From assembly GCA_958510875.1 (NCBI GenBank), contig OY294068.1, positions 193,402,315 to 193,466,314 of the forward strand: a stretch of DNA of 64,000 nt. Direction: 5' to 3'. Shown here one piece after another: positions 1-9,640 of the stretch. The DNA is from Endomychus coccineus. Lineage: Eukaryota; Arthropoda; Insecta; Coleoptera; Endomychidae. Position 1 is the stretch's first letter. Each line of letters opens with the position of its first letter. The notes under the pieces were generated by a model. That model ran no database searches. It was not told the origin of the DNA and saw only the letters and a program-made list of their open reading frames with translations. A program made the translations under genes and the position numbers.

Positions 1-8
1 CCAAATAG

Positions 9-80
9 CACTGCAGCTCACTCGTTCCGCTGATGAGTTCGAGAGAGCGAAACAGCTGTCTACAACTATTAGCTGCAGTG
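9..80 (+). ncRNA. Hammerhead ribozyme motif (type I, family 1)
   Basis: The conserved core CTGATGA is at 30-36. Helix II is GTTC/GAGC with a GAGA loop at 37-48, followed by GAAAC at 49-53. Helix III is minimal with loop AGCT, and the cleavage triplet GTC is at 58-60. A perfect 10-bp outer helix I joins 9-18 to 71-80 (CACTGCAGCT/AGCTGCAGTG). The inner helix I is partly mismatched. Two relatives are at 16.4 kb (+) and 19.4 kb (-), so this is a dispersed repeat. Minimal hammerheads of this kind are known in Penelope-like elements and metazoan retrozymes. Activity is not shown by the sequence alone. Confidence 0.8.
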
Positions 81-128
81 TTACTGGTCGATATAGAGAA
101 ATCTATTTATTCCACTTCAATTAATATA

Positions 129-494
129 CAGGATGTTTCTTAAGTACGCGTAGAAAATTTAGGAGCGTGTTGCTGACGTCAAATTATAAAGAAAAGTCCT
201 CAAGTTATTTGTTTCTGAGATTCATGGTGTTAAATTTGAAATTTTTTTTTTGTGAATACATTTCAATGTGATTGTGATATTCGACTGAAAAATACTCCCA
301 GATACCAAACTTTACTCGAATATCACAATTATTTTGAAATGAATTCACAAAAAATAAAAATAAGACTTCAAATTTGACACCCTGTATCTTAGAAACGAAT
401 AACTTGCGGACATATGTTTATAGGAACTTTTCTTCTTATTTTGACGTCAGCAACAAGCTAATAAATTTTCTACACGTACTTAAGAAACACCCCG
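129..494. mobile_element. Fold-back MITE (Tc1/mariner-type), TA target
   Basis: Two arms of about 165 bp form an inverted repeat. The left end begins CAGGATGTTTCTTAAGTACG and the right end finishes with the near-exact reverse complement, CGTACTTAAGAAACACCCCG. The element is flanked by TA on both sides and has no coding capacity. The CAGGRTGTTTC start resembles the terminal repeat of the larger fold-back element at 3902-6666. Confidence 0.8.
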
Positions 495-1906
495 TATATG
501 TTCCTAAACAGAACTAATTGTTTTGATGGAAATGAGATCAAGATTAGCTGGCTGTTCAAATACGAAAGTTTAAGTAACATGTATTTCATTCAGGTATTAA
601 TCAATTCTATGTTTTGAAAATGGAATTGTTTTTATCTCTTTGAAATGGAGTGCAGTAAAGAAAATGTTTAAAATTACAATTATTAGGTATTCTAACCTAA
701 AATAACAAGTGAAAGTTGTATTATTTCGCTATCGGAGTACTTGTTTATATATTTTCGAATGCAACGATGAAGAATTTATAAACCTTTGAGTGAATTCAGG
801 AATGAAGAGAGCGAATGATGTTCTTATAAATAAATCCACACGCAACGTTCGAGGTTTGTTGCGTTTTGTCTCTTTCTAAACCAATATGAGTGCGTCTCTC
901 TCTCACTGACGGGCAGCGTTAGAGAGACAGAAATTAGGTGATGACAAACATAACAGACACATTCCTCCGGCTATATTGTTTTGTAAATACTAAGCCCTTT
1001 CTAGGCCCTTTGCTATTTATTGTCTATTCCTAAATATTCAAAGATTCAAACCCATAAGTATAGTGAACATATTAGCCGCTAGGGGCGCAGAAATCTAACC
1101 ACAGTCACTTAAACGAATAAGCTACACATTTACAGCCCTCGGGGGCCCGGTTTTTTCGTGAGGGGTCCATACATTGAGCTATACTTACACTAAGATACTA
1201 GAAAGCGGCGTACTTAGTTCCAGTTACTGGAAAAACGCCAAAGCGACGCTTTAACGAAAGTTTTTTTCGTCAAATTTTGTCGACCTTACTTTAAAACGCG
1301 ATAGAAACCGCAGTTGGTGGAAGGATAGATACTTTTGACACATTGCCCAATAAATAATGTAATTTAGATCATATAGACTGAATTCGTTATAATTATGAGC
1401 TTCTCGTGCAGATTCATTTTCTCTCATAACATAATTGATTGTTTTTTATACAGTACTTAATATTTTATTTAGAAATACGAAGCATATTATCCATTATAAT
1501 CAAAATTCTACATACTCTTAGCTTTGTTGGAAAGGATTTCACTTGATAACTATCGTTCCATCAGTCGCGAAAAATATTGGCTCATAAAAATCATGTGTAG
1601 GTCGTTTTCATTATTAAAATATGGCGAAGTTTCGAAACGTTCGTAAACATTGACATTGCTCAATTGACTGGAAAGAAGATGGCGGTCGAGCATACCTTCC
1701 TTTTTAAGCTTTACTTACGAACACTATGAATAATAATCACCCTTATCTACTAAAAATACTATTGAGGTAGGTAAGTTGTTTGTTTTCGTTTTCAAATACA
1801 ATTTATTAATGAAGTAGGAGGGCCTATTAACAGTACCCTAGGCCCAGGTTTTCTCTCAACGGCTCCACACTATACACATACATGATTGTTTACTTTCTAA
1901 TGATTT
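495..1906. other. Intergenic, nothing recognised
   Basis: AT-rich sequence without a convincing open frame, tandem repeat or terminal inverted repeat. A GC-richer stretch near 1070-1260 has no reading frame that could be assigned. Confidence 0.5.
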
Positions 1907-2330
1907 GCCCCACGTTGGGCGCCAATTATTATGAATGTTTACTTTCTAGCGATTTACCACACGTTGTTGGTGTCAATTATTACAATGTTTTTACTTTCTA
2001 ATAATTAGACAATCGATGTTGAAGCATTGAAGAGTTTATATTACATTTCAACAAGAGTAAGTGCTAATCCAAAAGATGTTAGTTTTAAAGTAATCATTAA
2101 AAATTAAAATTCATACACAAATTTCAAAAAAACTAGCCGGGTAGAATTGAATAAAATCATAAAAGAGTCTCAACAATTTTACAATTACAACCAATACTAA
2201 ATTCAATTATACAAAATTTATAACTCAATTTACATTTTTACAATCTTATGCGACTTGTAATAGTAGACTATAACAAGTGTCAAATCATTAGAAAGTAAGC
2301 ATTCATAATAATTGGCGCCCAACGTGGGGC
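1907..2330. repeat. Inverted LTR-end / tRNA-Lys-type primer-binding-site pair
   Basis: The 18-mer TGGCGCCCAACGTGGGGC occurs at 2313-2330 on the plus strand and exactly at 1907-1924 on the minus strand. Each copy is preceded, on its own strand, by the same ATTCATAATAAT context, and homologous GAAAGTAA sequence lies nearby. The 18-mer matches the primer-binding site complementary to tRNA-Lys used by some retroviruses and gypsy-group LTR elements. This suggests two LTR-plus-PBS ends of one element family in inverted orientation, about 390 bp apart. No gag or pol frames are present. A further diverged copy of the motif lies near 1948-1975. Confidence 0.6.
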
Positions 2331-2417
2331 AAATGTAGTCAGTGAATTGGTGATGCGCTAGAAGAATGTACAAAAGGCAAGTTAAATAAAAAGCATATAA
2401 AATTGTAAAAAGCTAAC

Positions 2418-2612
2418 CCTTAGAAACAGAGGATGTTGCAACACTGAAGCTTTTAGCGAGTCTGCGTTGTGTAGGAGGTGTGGGAGAATGAGTGGAAGTA
2501 GCTGTGGTGCTAGAACTAGAAGTAGTAGAAGGTGGAGTCGGAGCAGCCTCCTTACTCTTGTCAAACGTGCCCCCTGTTACTACAGTTTCCCACCAAACTG
2601 GCTGTGCAATAC
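2418..2612 (-). CDS. RALGAPB: RALGAPB coding exon 7
   Basis: Acceptor TTGGTACAG. The exon starts IAQPVWWETV, then a Ser/Thr/Pro-rich low-complexity stretch, then PPTQRRLAKSFSV. This parallels the Ser/Pro linker that follows VDAFLG in the family. The most likely donor is G|GTTAGC at 2417-2412; without splicing the frame stops at once. The next exon was not found within the window. Confidence 0.75.
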
Positions 2613-5600
2613 CTGTACCAATACAAACATGTAGCTTTTCACTTACGTTTCAAACTTTCGCTCAACCTCCCCGTTTTCAGTCTTTGAGAAAAACGTTTCT
2701 GCCGAATATGAAAATACACCTACTTAAATCCTTGGTTTCAATATTGTCATCAAACATGAAATTAGAGTTTGGCGTTAAAATAATCCAAAATAAAAATACA
2801 GAACAGATTTTTCTCCAAAAACCGAAAATAAGGTAGTGAAGGTAGAAATAAGAATGTAAGTGAAGACATGGCACAACATTAGAAAATCAAACATTGATAC
2901 ACAGATTACATAAAACTAATACTCGTCTTTGATACGCACCAAGAAATGCATCCACTTGACCTGCTATACCCTTGATAGCTTTTAGGAAGATGACCGGTAA
3001 TGCTTGAAGACACTGATGTTGGCAAGGGTCAATCACCCCAGTTGTGTTTATCATCGCATATTGTAAAAACTTTTGCGTTTGACTGATAACCTGTAACAAT
3101 TATTCATTCTTGACAAAACAAATTTTCCCAAAAGCTATTCAACTCATGTTGAGAACCAAGTAAAATTAATTACATGAGACAACCTATCAACGAATAAAAC
3201 TGTAACCTACCTCCGGCTTGGTTAAACTAACTGGGTTCCCTATGGTATTTAAAAATCTGTACCAACTCTGCGCAATACAGTCATTGCTCATTGTTTGCGA
3301 AATTAAATCATCGTCTCCTGTAAAAGAAAAATGTAGACCACGCAAAGACAAAAACAATTACTAACCAATTTTCAATTCAGGAAATGTAGAACCATACATA
3401 AAACTTAATACTTTAGATGTTAATGCCAGATTGACTCTGTTCCATTGTTCGATAAGAGCTACGCGATGCCTCCAATTCAGGGAACATTCTCGCAGAGTCT
3501 TCCACAATGGAGGTGAAGGAAAACATTGAGCACATGCTATAAGCCATACCTGTTAAATAAATAATAATGTCGTACTTATACAGAATATACAGTTGGACAT
3601 TTGATCTGAAAAGTTAGTATCTGAAAACCATCACAACATACAAGACATACCTCAAATAGAACACTCAAAATTCTCTCGCATAATTGATCGGCCACATCTT
3701 CCTTGATTGTGGGTGGAGACAATAGGGTATCATTTATAGCCAACAGGAACAATAGGAGTGCTTCCCAGGTATCACGATCCAGTATTTTAGATTCATGGGC
3801 AATTTGTTTTACGGTTCTCAACACACGGTGACATAAAACGGCCTGCCGATGGATCGTATCGATGGCTGCAACGTATGAAAATATTTCCTAAAGCTAATAT
3901 ACAGGGTGTTTCAGTTTTTTCAATCATAACTTCGGTAAACGATAGAACTTCTGAAAATAATAGGGGTCTTTCATATAATTTGTTTTTCTAAATCACTTTG
4001 CTGCCGAAGTTTTGAAAAATTTTTTTTTTCTTCATTATCTTCTAAACAAATGAATATTTTCAGTTCAAACTTGGTACACTTCAGTTTTACTGTATGAGAA
4101 ATTTATTTTGGTACAAAAGGTTTTTCAAACAAATACAGTAGCGTAGTTATGGGGTTTTGTACTCACTTAAGCCCCTTAATCGTCGGAAATTATTATTGAA
4201 TACAAATTTGAAAACTTTAATTCATTTTCTATGAGAAAGTATTCTTGATAAATTTCACTTAGGGGCTTCCTGCTCGAGCTATTTTGATTTTTCTAATCAG
4301 GATTATCTCATATCTTTTGAAAGGCTTTTTAAAAAGTAAAAAATTTGAATACCTTTTTATTGGTAACGATAAGAAAGGATCATTCGTTATAAATGCTGGA
4401 AATGATATCCATTTACTCAACGCAACGGCGACATCGATTTCTCACCGACCTTTTTGTTCGAATTAACATTTTATTATTTATTTCCCCACAAGCTCTTAGA
4501 ATACGATTCAGTAGATCTTCTCTATTATGTCTTCGTGATTTGTTTCCAAAAACTTGAAAAATGCAGCGGCCGTTAGTATACTGGTAAAACGTATGGGCCA
4601 AAATAATGTTTTTGTAAATGCCAAGCCAGACATTGGCTGAATTTGGAAATTCCTAGATCTTGTACCATGAGTGTTTTCATTTGCTCTGTGTAAAATGTGG
4701 TTCACCTGTTCACAATATTTGCTGGGAAAGATTTCGTTGTTGTTCAGTTTCTTATGGGCAAATGAAAATCCATCATGGTACAAGATCTAGGAATTTTCAA
4801 GAAGAATTCAATGTCAATGTCTGGCTTGGCATTTACAACAACAGTATTTTGTCCAATACGTTTTACCAGTATACTAATGGCCGCTGCATTTTTCAAATTT
4901 TTGGAAATTAATCACGAAGACATGTTGGAGAAAACACCACTCAATGAGAGAACAAATATATGGATACAACTGGATGACTGCCCTGCCCATTTTGGAAGTA
5001 GGATAACGGCTAAATAGGAATTATGGTGAAATATGGATTGGTATAGTGGTCCATTTGCATGGCCTCCTCGATCACCTGACCTTAATCCTCTGGACTTTTT
5101 TTGGTTGGGGTTATTTGAAAGATGAAGTTTATGCAAAGCTGGTTCATAATAGAGAAGAACTACTGAATTGTATTCAAAGAGCTTGTGGTGTAGTAAATAA
5201 TAAAATGTTAATTCGAACAAGGTCGGTGAGAAATCGATGTCGCCGTTGCGTTGAAGTAAATGGATATCATTTTCAGCATTTATCATGAATGATTGTTTTT
5301 TATCGTTACCAATAAAAAGGTATTCAAATTTTTTACTTGTTAAAAAGCCTTCCAAAAGAAATTCTATAAGATAACCCTGATTAGAAAAATCAAAATAGCT
5401 CGAACAAGAAACCTCTAAGTGAAATTTATCAAGAATACTTTTTTATACAAAATAAATCAACGTTCTACCATTGGCGTAGAAGTTTAAGGGGTTTAAATGC
5501 GTACAAAACCCCTTAACTACGCTACTGTATTTGTCTGAAAAATATTTCGTCACAAAAAGAATGTCCCATCCAGTAAAACTGAAGTGTACCAAGTTTGAAC

Positions 5601-7841
5601 TAAAAATCTTCATTTGTTTAGAAGATAATGAAGAAAATGTAATAATTTATCAAAATTTTGACACCCTGTATCTCGGAAACGAAGTGATTTAGAGAAAAAT
5701 TTTATATGAAAGACCGCTATTATTTTTAGAAGTTCTATCGTTTCAAGTTATGAGAAAAATAAAAATAAAATAAAATAATAGGGGTCTTTCTTATAAAATT
5801 TTTCTAAATCACTTCGTTTTCGAGATACGTGTTGAAATTGAAAAAAAATTAGTTTTTGCGAATATCTCCGGAACCGTTCATCGTACAGAAAACAGCTTTT
5901 GTAAGCAATCTCTACTCATAGTAAGCTATGTTTTGTGCGCTAAAATTTTTTTTTTATTCATTTTGGTGAATATTTTGAAGGGGTAATGGTTGTTTTTCTC
6001 CCCAACTCCTACGCCACTGGAAAAAGTACGGTTTTGAGATGCCCATTTGAACCACCAATGTTTTCTACACAAAAAAGCTACTCTTGGTCATAAGCTTTAA
6101 AGTTGACAGTTTTCGAGAAAAATCAACTTTTATGTTGAAAAACATGGTCAATTTTTTGGTTTTGTTACTTGTTTAAAGAAATTTCTTTAATTGGTAAAAA
6201 ATAAATTTTATTTCAAAGAATTGACAACGTTTTTTAACATAAAAGTTGATTTTTATCGAAAACGGTCAAGTTTGGAGCTTATGACCAAAAGTACCTTTTT
6301 TGTGTAGAAAACATTGGCGGTTCAAATGGGCATCTCAAAACCGTACTTTTTCTAGTGGCATAGAAGTTGTGGAGAAAAACAACCACTACCCCTTCAAAAT
6401 CTTCACCAATTATGGATAAAAATTTTTTTTTACAAAGCATAGATTACTATGAGTATAGAGATTGCTTACGAAAGTTGTTTTCTGTACGATGAACGGTTCC
6501 GGAGATATTCGCAAAAAACTAAATTTTTTATTCGCAAAAAACTAAATTTTTTTTTCAATTTCAAAAATGAAGTGATTTAGAGAAAAATTTTGTATGAAAG
6601 ACTCCTATTATTTTTAGAAATTCTATCGTTTGCCGAAGTTATGAACGAAAAAACTGAAACACCCTGTATAGTTTTGCACACACACGTAGAAATGAAGATA
6701 TATTCCTCCATCTTGAATTATATAATCTTAGATTATTTCAAATCACAATTGAACCTACCTATTTCCTGATACAAGAATGGCCAGTCTTGAAACACAAGTT
6801 TCAAAATTAGAAAATAACAACAACATAGGTACCTGTTCTTATAACATAAGCAGTGAAAAGTTTCAATCTAAACAGCATATATCGAGCATCCTGAGTACAC
6901 ATAATAAAAACAGTACAATGCGTGAACCATGATGTGGTCGGCAAATGTGATAATATGTTAACCAGTGGACATTTTTCATGGATTATAATTGAAGAAAAAT
7001 AGAAAAAAATAATCCATATTCACAACAATAGTAGGTCTAAAATAATACAAATCTTCCTAAATGTAATAGCAGCTTTCAGTATCATATTTTTGTCAATGAT
7101 AACTGATATTATTCTATAATAGATGGCTGAATATATGATCTCTCTTAATTCAATTTTTATTGATTCAGTTAATCTATGAACTAGCAATCAAAAAACCCTA
7201 TTCCATGGTTAAAATTGAAAAGACAACATAAAACAAATGAACCCAAATAATACACAATAACACATTATCATCCCCAATGGAATTGTATGTTAAGTAGCTA
7301 GTTCAACATTTAAAGGTAGCAAACAATCAGATATTTACCTTCCCCTTTCCGTGGAATAAATAAATGATGTAAATGTGATATTATTTTTCTCGAATATAGG
7401 TTAGGTTCATCAATAATTGGTTGTGGAACACAAACTTTAGGAGAAGGCAGCAAACCAGATAACCATTCGCAGTAAACATTCACACAATCCTTTATAGTCT
7501 CATGTTCATTCAAAGTTAAAGACAATCCAAAACAAAGAACTTCCATGCACCATTGTACCTAAAAAAATACCACACACACAATCTTATAAATCTATAAGCA
7601 TAATAGAGATGTCTACTTATAAGATTAATAAGTAATAGAATAGAGAGAACATTACTTCCTTATCTGTTGTTAATGGGCTTGGTTTGGCAGGATGTGTAAT
7701 TCCTAAATTACTAGATAACTGTTTGACGAGCCCTAAAGTCACTTCTTTACTTGTTGACAAAACGAATTTTTCTAAAACACTTTGATTTTCTTCTCCAGCA
7801 GTGTCCGCGACGAAATTCAAGGATGTCCATTCTGAATACAT
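2418..7841 (-). CDS. RALGAPB: Ral GTPase-activating protein subunit beta, 5' part of gene (partial)
   Basis: RALGAPB is the non-catalytic beta subunit that forms a heterodimer with a catalytic alpha subunit; the complex stimulates GTP hydrolysis by Ral GTPases. Seven minus-strand exons join at 7841-7656, 7558-7339, 3865-3651, 3549-3366, 3317-3211, 3090-2940 and 2612-2418. All have GT/AG borders and continuous phase. They encode about 419 residues of a family protein of roughly 1,480. Recognition rests on colinear similarity to the animal family: the start MYSEW, then MEVLCFGLSL, LLLFLLAINDTLLSPPT, WKTLRE..NWRH and QVDAFLGIAQP. The remaining exons must lie left of the window. Intron 2 (3.5 kb) holds a 2.77-kb palindromic transposon. 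No in-frame stop was seen in the spliced frame. Confidence 0.9.
2940..3090 (-). CDS. RALGAPB: RALGAPB coding exon 6
   Basis: Acceptor TGTTACAG. The exon reads VISQTQKFLQYAMINT.. to LKAIKGIAGQVDAFL plus one base, with donor GTGCGT. The GQVDAFLG motif matches the vertebrate protein closely. Confidence 0.9.
3211..3317 (-). CDS. RALGAPB: RALGAPB coding exon 5
   Basis: Acceptor TTTTACAG. The exon of 107 nt reads DDDLISQTMSNDCIAQSWYR and continues to VSLTKPE. Donor GTAGGT, phase 0. Confidence 0.9.
3366..3549 (-). CDS. RALGAPB: RALGAPB coding exon 4
   Basis: Acceptor TTAACAG. The exon reads WLIACAQCFPSPPLWKTL.. and NWRHRVALIEQW, ends FPELKI plus one base, and has donor GTTAGT (phase 1). Confidence 0.9.
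3651..3865 (-). CDS. RALGAPB: RALGAPB coding exon 3
   Basis: The acceptor GTTGCAG is followed by 215 nt that complete the split codon. The exon reads ..LCHRVLRTVKQIAHES.. through LLLFLLAINDTLLSPPT to VLFEV. Donor is GTATGT. This is the best-conserved block seen here. Confidence 0.92.
3902..6666. mobile_element. Composite palindromic fold-back transposon in RALGAPB intron 2
   Basis: The ends are inverted repeats (CAGGGTGTTTCAGTTTTTTC at left, its complement at right) flanked by TA. Inside are two palindromes joined near 5770. The left one (3902-5760) centres near 4718; its arms carry the 3' half of a Tc1/mariner-superfamily transposase in opposite orientations. The right one (5785-6666) is a non-coding fold-back of about 440-bp arms. 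Transposase signals on the plus strand are NVWLGI, then DDCPAHF at about 4970, then WPPRSPDLNPLDFF at about 5060, the usual order in this group. Frameshifts and stops make it a pseudogene. Confidence 0.8.
4772..5288 (+). pseudogene. Tc1/mariner-superfamily transposase, degenerate C-terminal half
   Basis: Reading across frames gives RSRNFQEEFNVNVWLGIYN, then PLNERTNIWIQLDDCPAHFG with a catalytic-type Asp. PRSPDLNPLDFFWLGYLKDE follows, then VRNRCRRCVEVNGYHFQHL at the C-terminus. This matches the insect IS630/Tc1/mariner transposases with a long C-terminal tail. A stop follows AHFGSRITAK and the frame changes near 4790-4800 and 5040. An inverted, internally deleted copy of the same region occupies 4281-4670. 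The element is non-functional. Confidence 0.75.
6667..7338. other. Remainder of RALGAPB intron 2
   Basis: AT-rich intron sequence with no repeat or reading frame that could be supported. Confidence 0.5.
7339..7558 (-). CDS. RALGAPB: RALGAPB coding exon 2
   Basis: The acceptor is a T-run followed by AG. The exon begins VQWCMEVLCFGLSL and ends ..LFIPRKGE plus one base before donor GTAAAT (phase 1). It contains the conserved MEVLCFGL and YCEWL segments. Confidence 0.9.
7656..7841 (-). CDS. RALGAPB: RALGAPB coding exon 1
   Basis: Starts at ATG 7841-7839 (MYSEWTSLNF), the conserved N-terminus of the family, in context AAAGGG-ATG. It encodes 62 codons ending ..TTDKE, and the donor GTAATG follows directly (phase 0). 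Confidence 0.9.
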
Positions 7842-8106
7842 CCCTTTATTTTCGCTGTTTTCCTGTCAATTATATGTATACGTGAAATTTGTACGTAATA
7901 TTATACGTGATACATACTTTCAAGTTCATTCGATTAAATAGTCCTAAATTCATAGGCGGGCCTTTGTTAATATCAAATTACTCATCAAATAAATTATCAG
8001 TAGCTGGCTTAGCCGCAACCGCAGGTTATTGTTGTACCAACAAATTACAACATTTGCTACTTGTTTTCATTTGTCGACGTTTGACGCAAGCAAGCAATCA
8101 ACATAA
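7842..8106 (-). promoter_or_regulatory. Probable 5'UTR and promoter region of RALGAPB
   Basis: This is the interval between the RALGAPB start codon and the tandem duplication that begins at about 8107. No TATA box could be assigned with confidence. The placement is positional only; an upstream non-coding exon is possible. Confidence 0.35.
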
Positions 8107-8530
8107 CCTAATACCAAATATTTTCTTTTTGGAGCTACGTGCATAGTCATCTCTATGGCTACGTGTAGGGGCCGTCTATGGTTCGTTCACTGAAGGTGTC
8201 ATAATATCTAAGAAGACTTAATAGATATATGGAAGAAGCACTTGAGCTGCTTCCAGATAGATTGTATTTATCCCTTAGACTAATATTCAGATTTATTCCG
8301 TCTTCGAACGCTCTTTAAGATATGCAGGTATTAATTTTACTTCATAATGTAAGATGTGTTGCCTATCCCTAGTGATGCTCCTGTTAAGCCCATATAATTA
8401 ACGTATATGGTTAAATCCGGTTCCCTCAATGTTTCGTGTTATTAAAATTAACTGAATAAAACGTAACTGGAGACTTCAATTTGTATTAATTACTAATCAT
8501 TTTCGAAATGAAATTCTATTTTAAATAGTT

Positions 8531-8580
8531 TATATGCAATCCGTGCTAGCTCATGGTGTAACATGTGTTGCCTACATATA
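8531..8580 (+). ncRNA. Stem-loop A2 of the GTGTTGCCTA cluster (candidate)
   Basis: TATATG pairs with CATATA. After a 4-nt bulge, CAATCCGTGCTA pairs with the arm containing ACATGTGTTG, with two mismatches and some G-U pairs. The copy at 10051-10100 is unchanged in the stem. Confidence 0.35.
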
Positions 8581-9109
8581 CAGATTCCGTTATTAAATCC
8601 GCCGTAGACAAAGCGTCATGTTATTAAAGTTAATTGAATGAAGCGTATCTGGATGTTACATTTGATTTGCATTGTGGTATTTACTAATGCTATATTCGAA
8701 ATCAAAATTATTTTCCTACCTCCAACTCAGCTTATATGCAATTTCTGCAGCCTCATGGTATAAGATGTGTTGCCTATGTATAAAAACCTCGATTCATTCA
8801 ATGGTATTCAAAGTTTATGTATATTCAATACAAGTGTAATAAAATTGATAAATCTCTTGGGTGAGGGGCTTATTAATTTTGGGGTAAAATGTTTTGTGAA
8901 TTCAATTACATGTCAGTGCCATCTAGGATTGAAGTACACTAGAATTGATTTCAAATGGTTATTTTTTCTTACAACAAGTATGATGCTCATACTATATTCA
9001 GCAGTTGTAGTAATTTCAATATTCAGCGATATGAGAAACCTCTGCACCTGTTTCATAAGTCAATATTTTTATCCGACATCCTTTACGACTTATCTGGTTC
9101 TCTTCAACG

Positions 9110-9151
9110 TAGGCAACACTTGCTACTTCATAGTGTAAGCTATGTCGCCTA
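9110..9151 (+). ncRNA. Stem-loop A4 of the GTGTTGCCTA cluster (candidate small-RNA hairpin)
   Basis: TAGGCAACA pairs with TGTCGCCTA with one mismatch. An inner 5-bp stem CTTGC/GTAAG follows a 3-nt bulge. In copy B (10637-10678) the mismatched C is T, so GGCAACA/TGTTGCC pairs perfectly. It is shorter than typical animal miRNA precursors. Function is inferred only. Confidence 0.35.
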
Positions 9152-9342
9152 AGTAAAAGTTACCCCTCAATCTCACTATACTGATTGTTTTTTTGAATTT
9201 TCTAAACTGAACTCAATCTTAACTTCTATGTAACAATTATCAAATTCAGAAATACATTGTTCTTGGGAGCTATATTCCTAACAATTTATGTAGACAATTC
9301 GCCGATAAAATGAGTTAGTGTCATTTTGTTTATCTTTTGATA

Positions 9343-9384
9343 TAGACAACACTTCCTACAGAACCTTGTAATAGGTGTTGCCTA
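9343..9384 (+). ncRNA. Stem-loop A5 of the GTGTTGCCTA cluster (candidate small-RNA hairpin)
   Basis: TAGACAACACTTCCTACA pairs with TGTAATAGGTGTTGCCTA around a 6-nt loop: 18 positions with three mismatches. The duplicate at 10868-10909 keeps the outer stem. Confidence 0.4.
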
Positions 9385-9640
9385 CAAAATTGTTTTACAC
9401 TGGATCATCCTGATTCATAGCGTTCGATTTTGGCTTTTATTGAATGTGATTCTGATGCAGCAACTTCAATGCTATTAACGCTTACTTGAAAGCATTTTTT
9501 TTCTAACAAACAAAGTTGGTGACTGAGGGTGGAGTATCATTGGGGTTCCAAGCACGGTTTATAAAGAACGCATCAACTATCTAGTGACTCTAACAATAGA
9601 TTCAGGATCTTGAGTACTAGTGATCAGGATCACTATAAGC

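Larger units (their letters stand above)
8107..9640. repeat. 1.53-kb tandem duplication, copy A, with five stem-loops
   Basis: Copy A begins CTAATACCAAATATTTTC and is repeated almost in full at 9641-11172. Inside it, a diverged module recurs about every 200-340 bp. Each module carries the 10-mer GTGTTGCCTA, or its inverted form on the opposite arm. Sites are near 8355, 8567, 8769, 9110-9151 and 9343-9384. Modules at 8567 and 8769 share flanks (GTTATTAAA.TTAA.TGAAT upstream), showing older local duplication. No coding potential. Confidence 0.85.

Noticed and set aside
4912..5355. 147-residue minus-strand frame
   Set aside because: Antisense shadow of the Tc1/mariner transposase on the plus strand.
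8767..9138. 123-residue plus-strand frame in the tandem duplication
   Set aside because: Not kept in copy B; composition follows AT-rich non-coding sequence with stem-loops.
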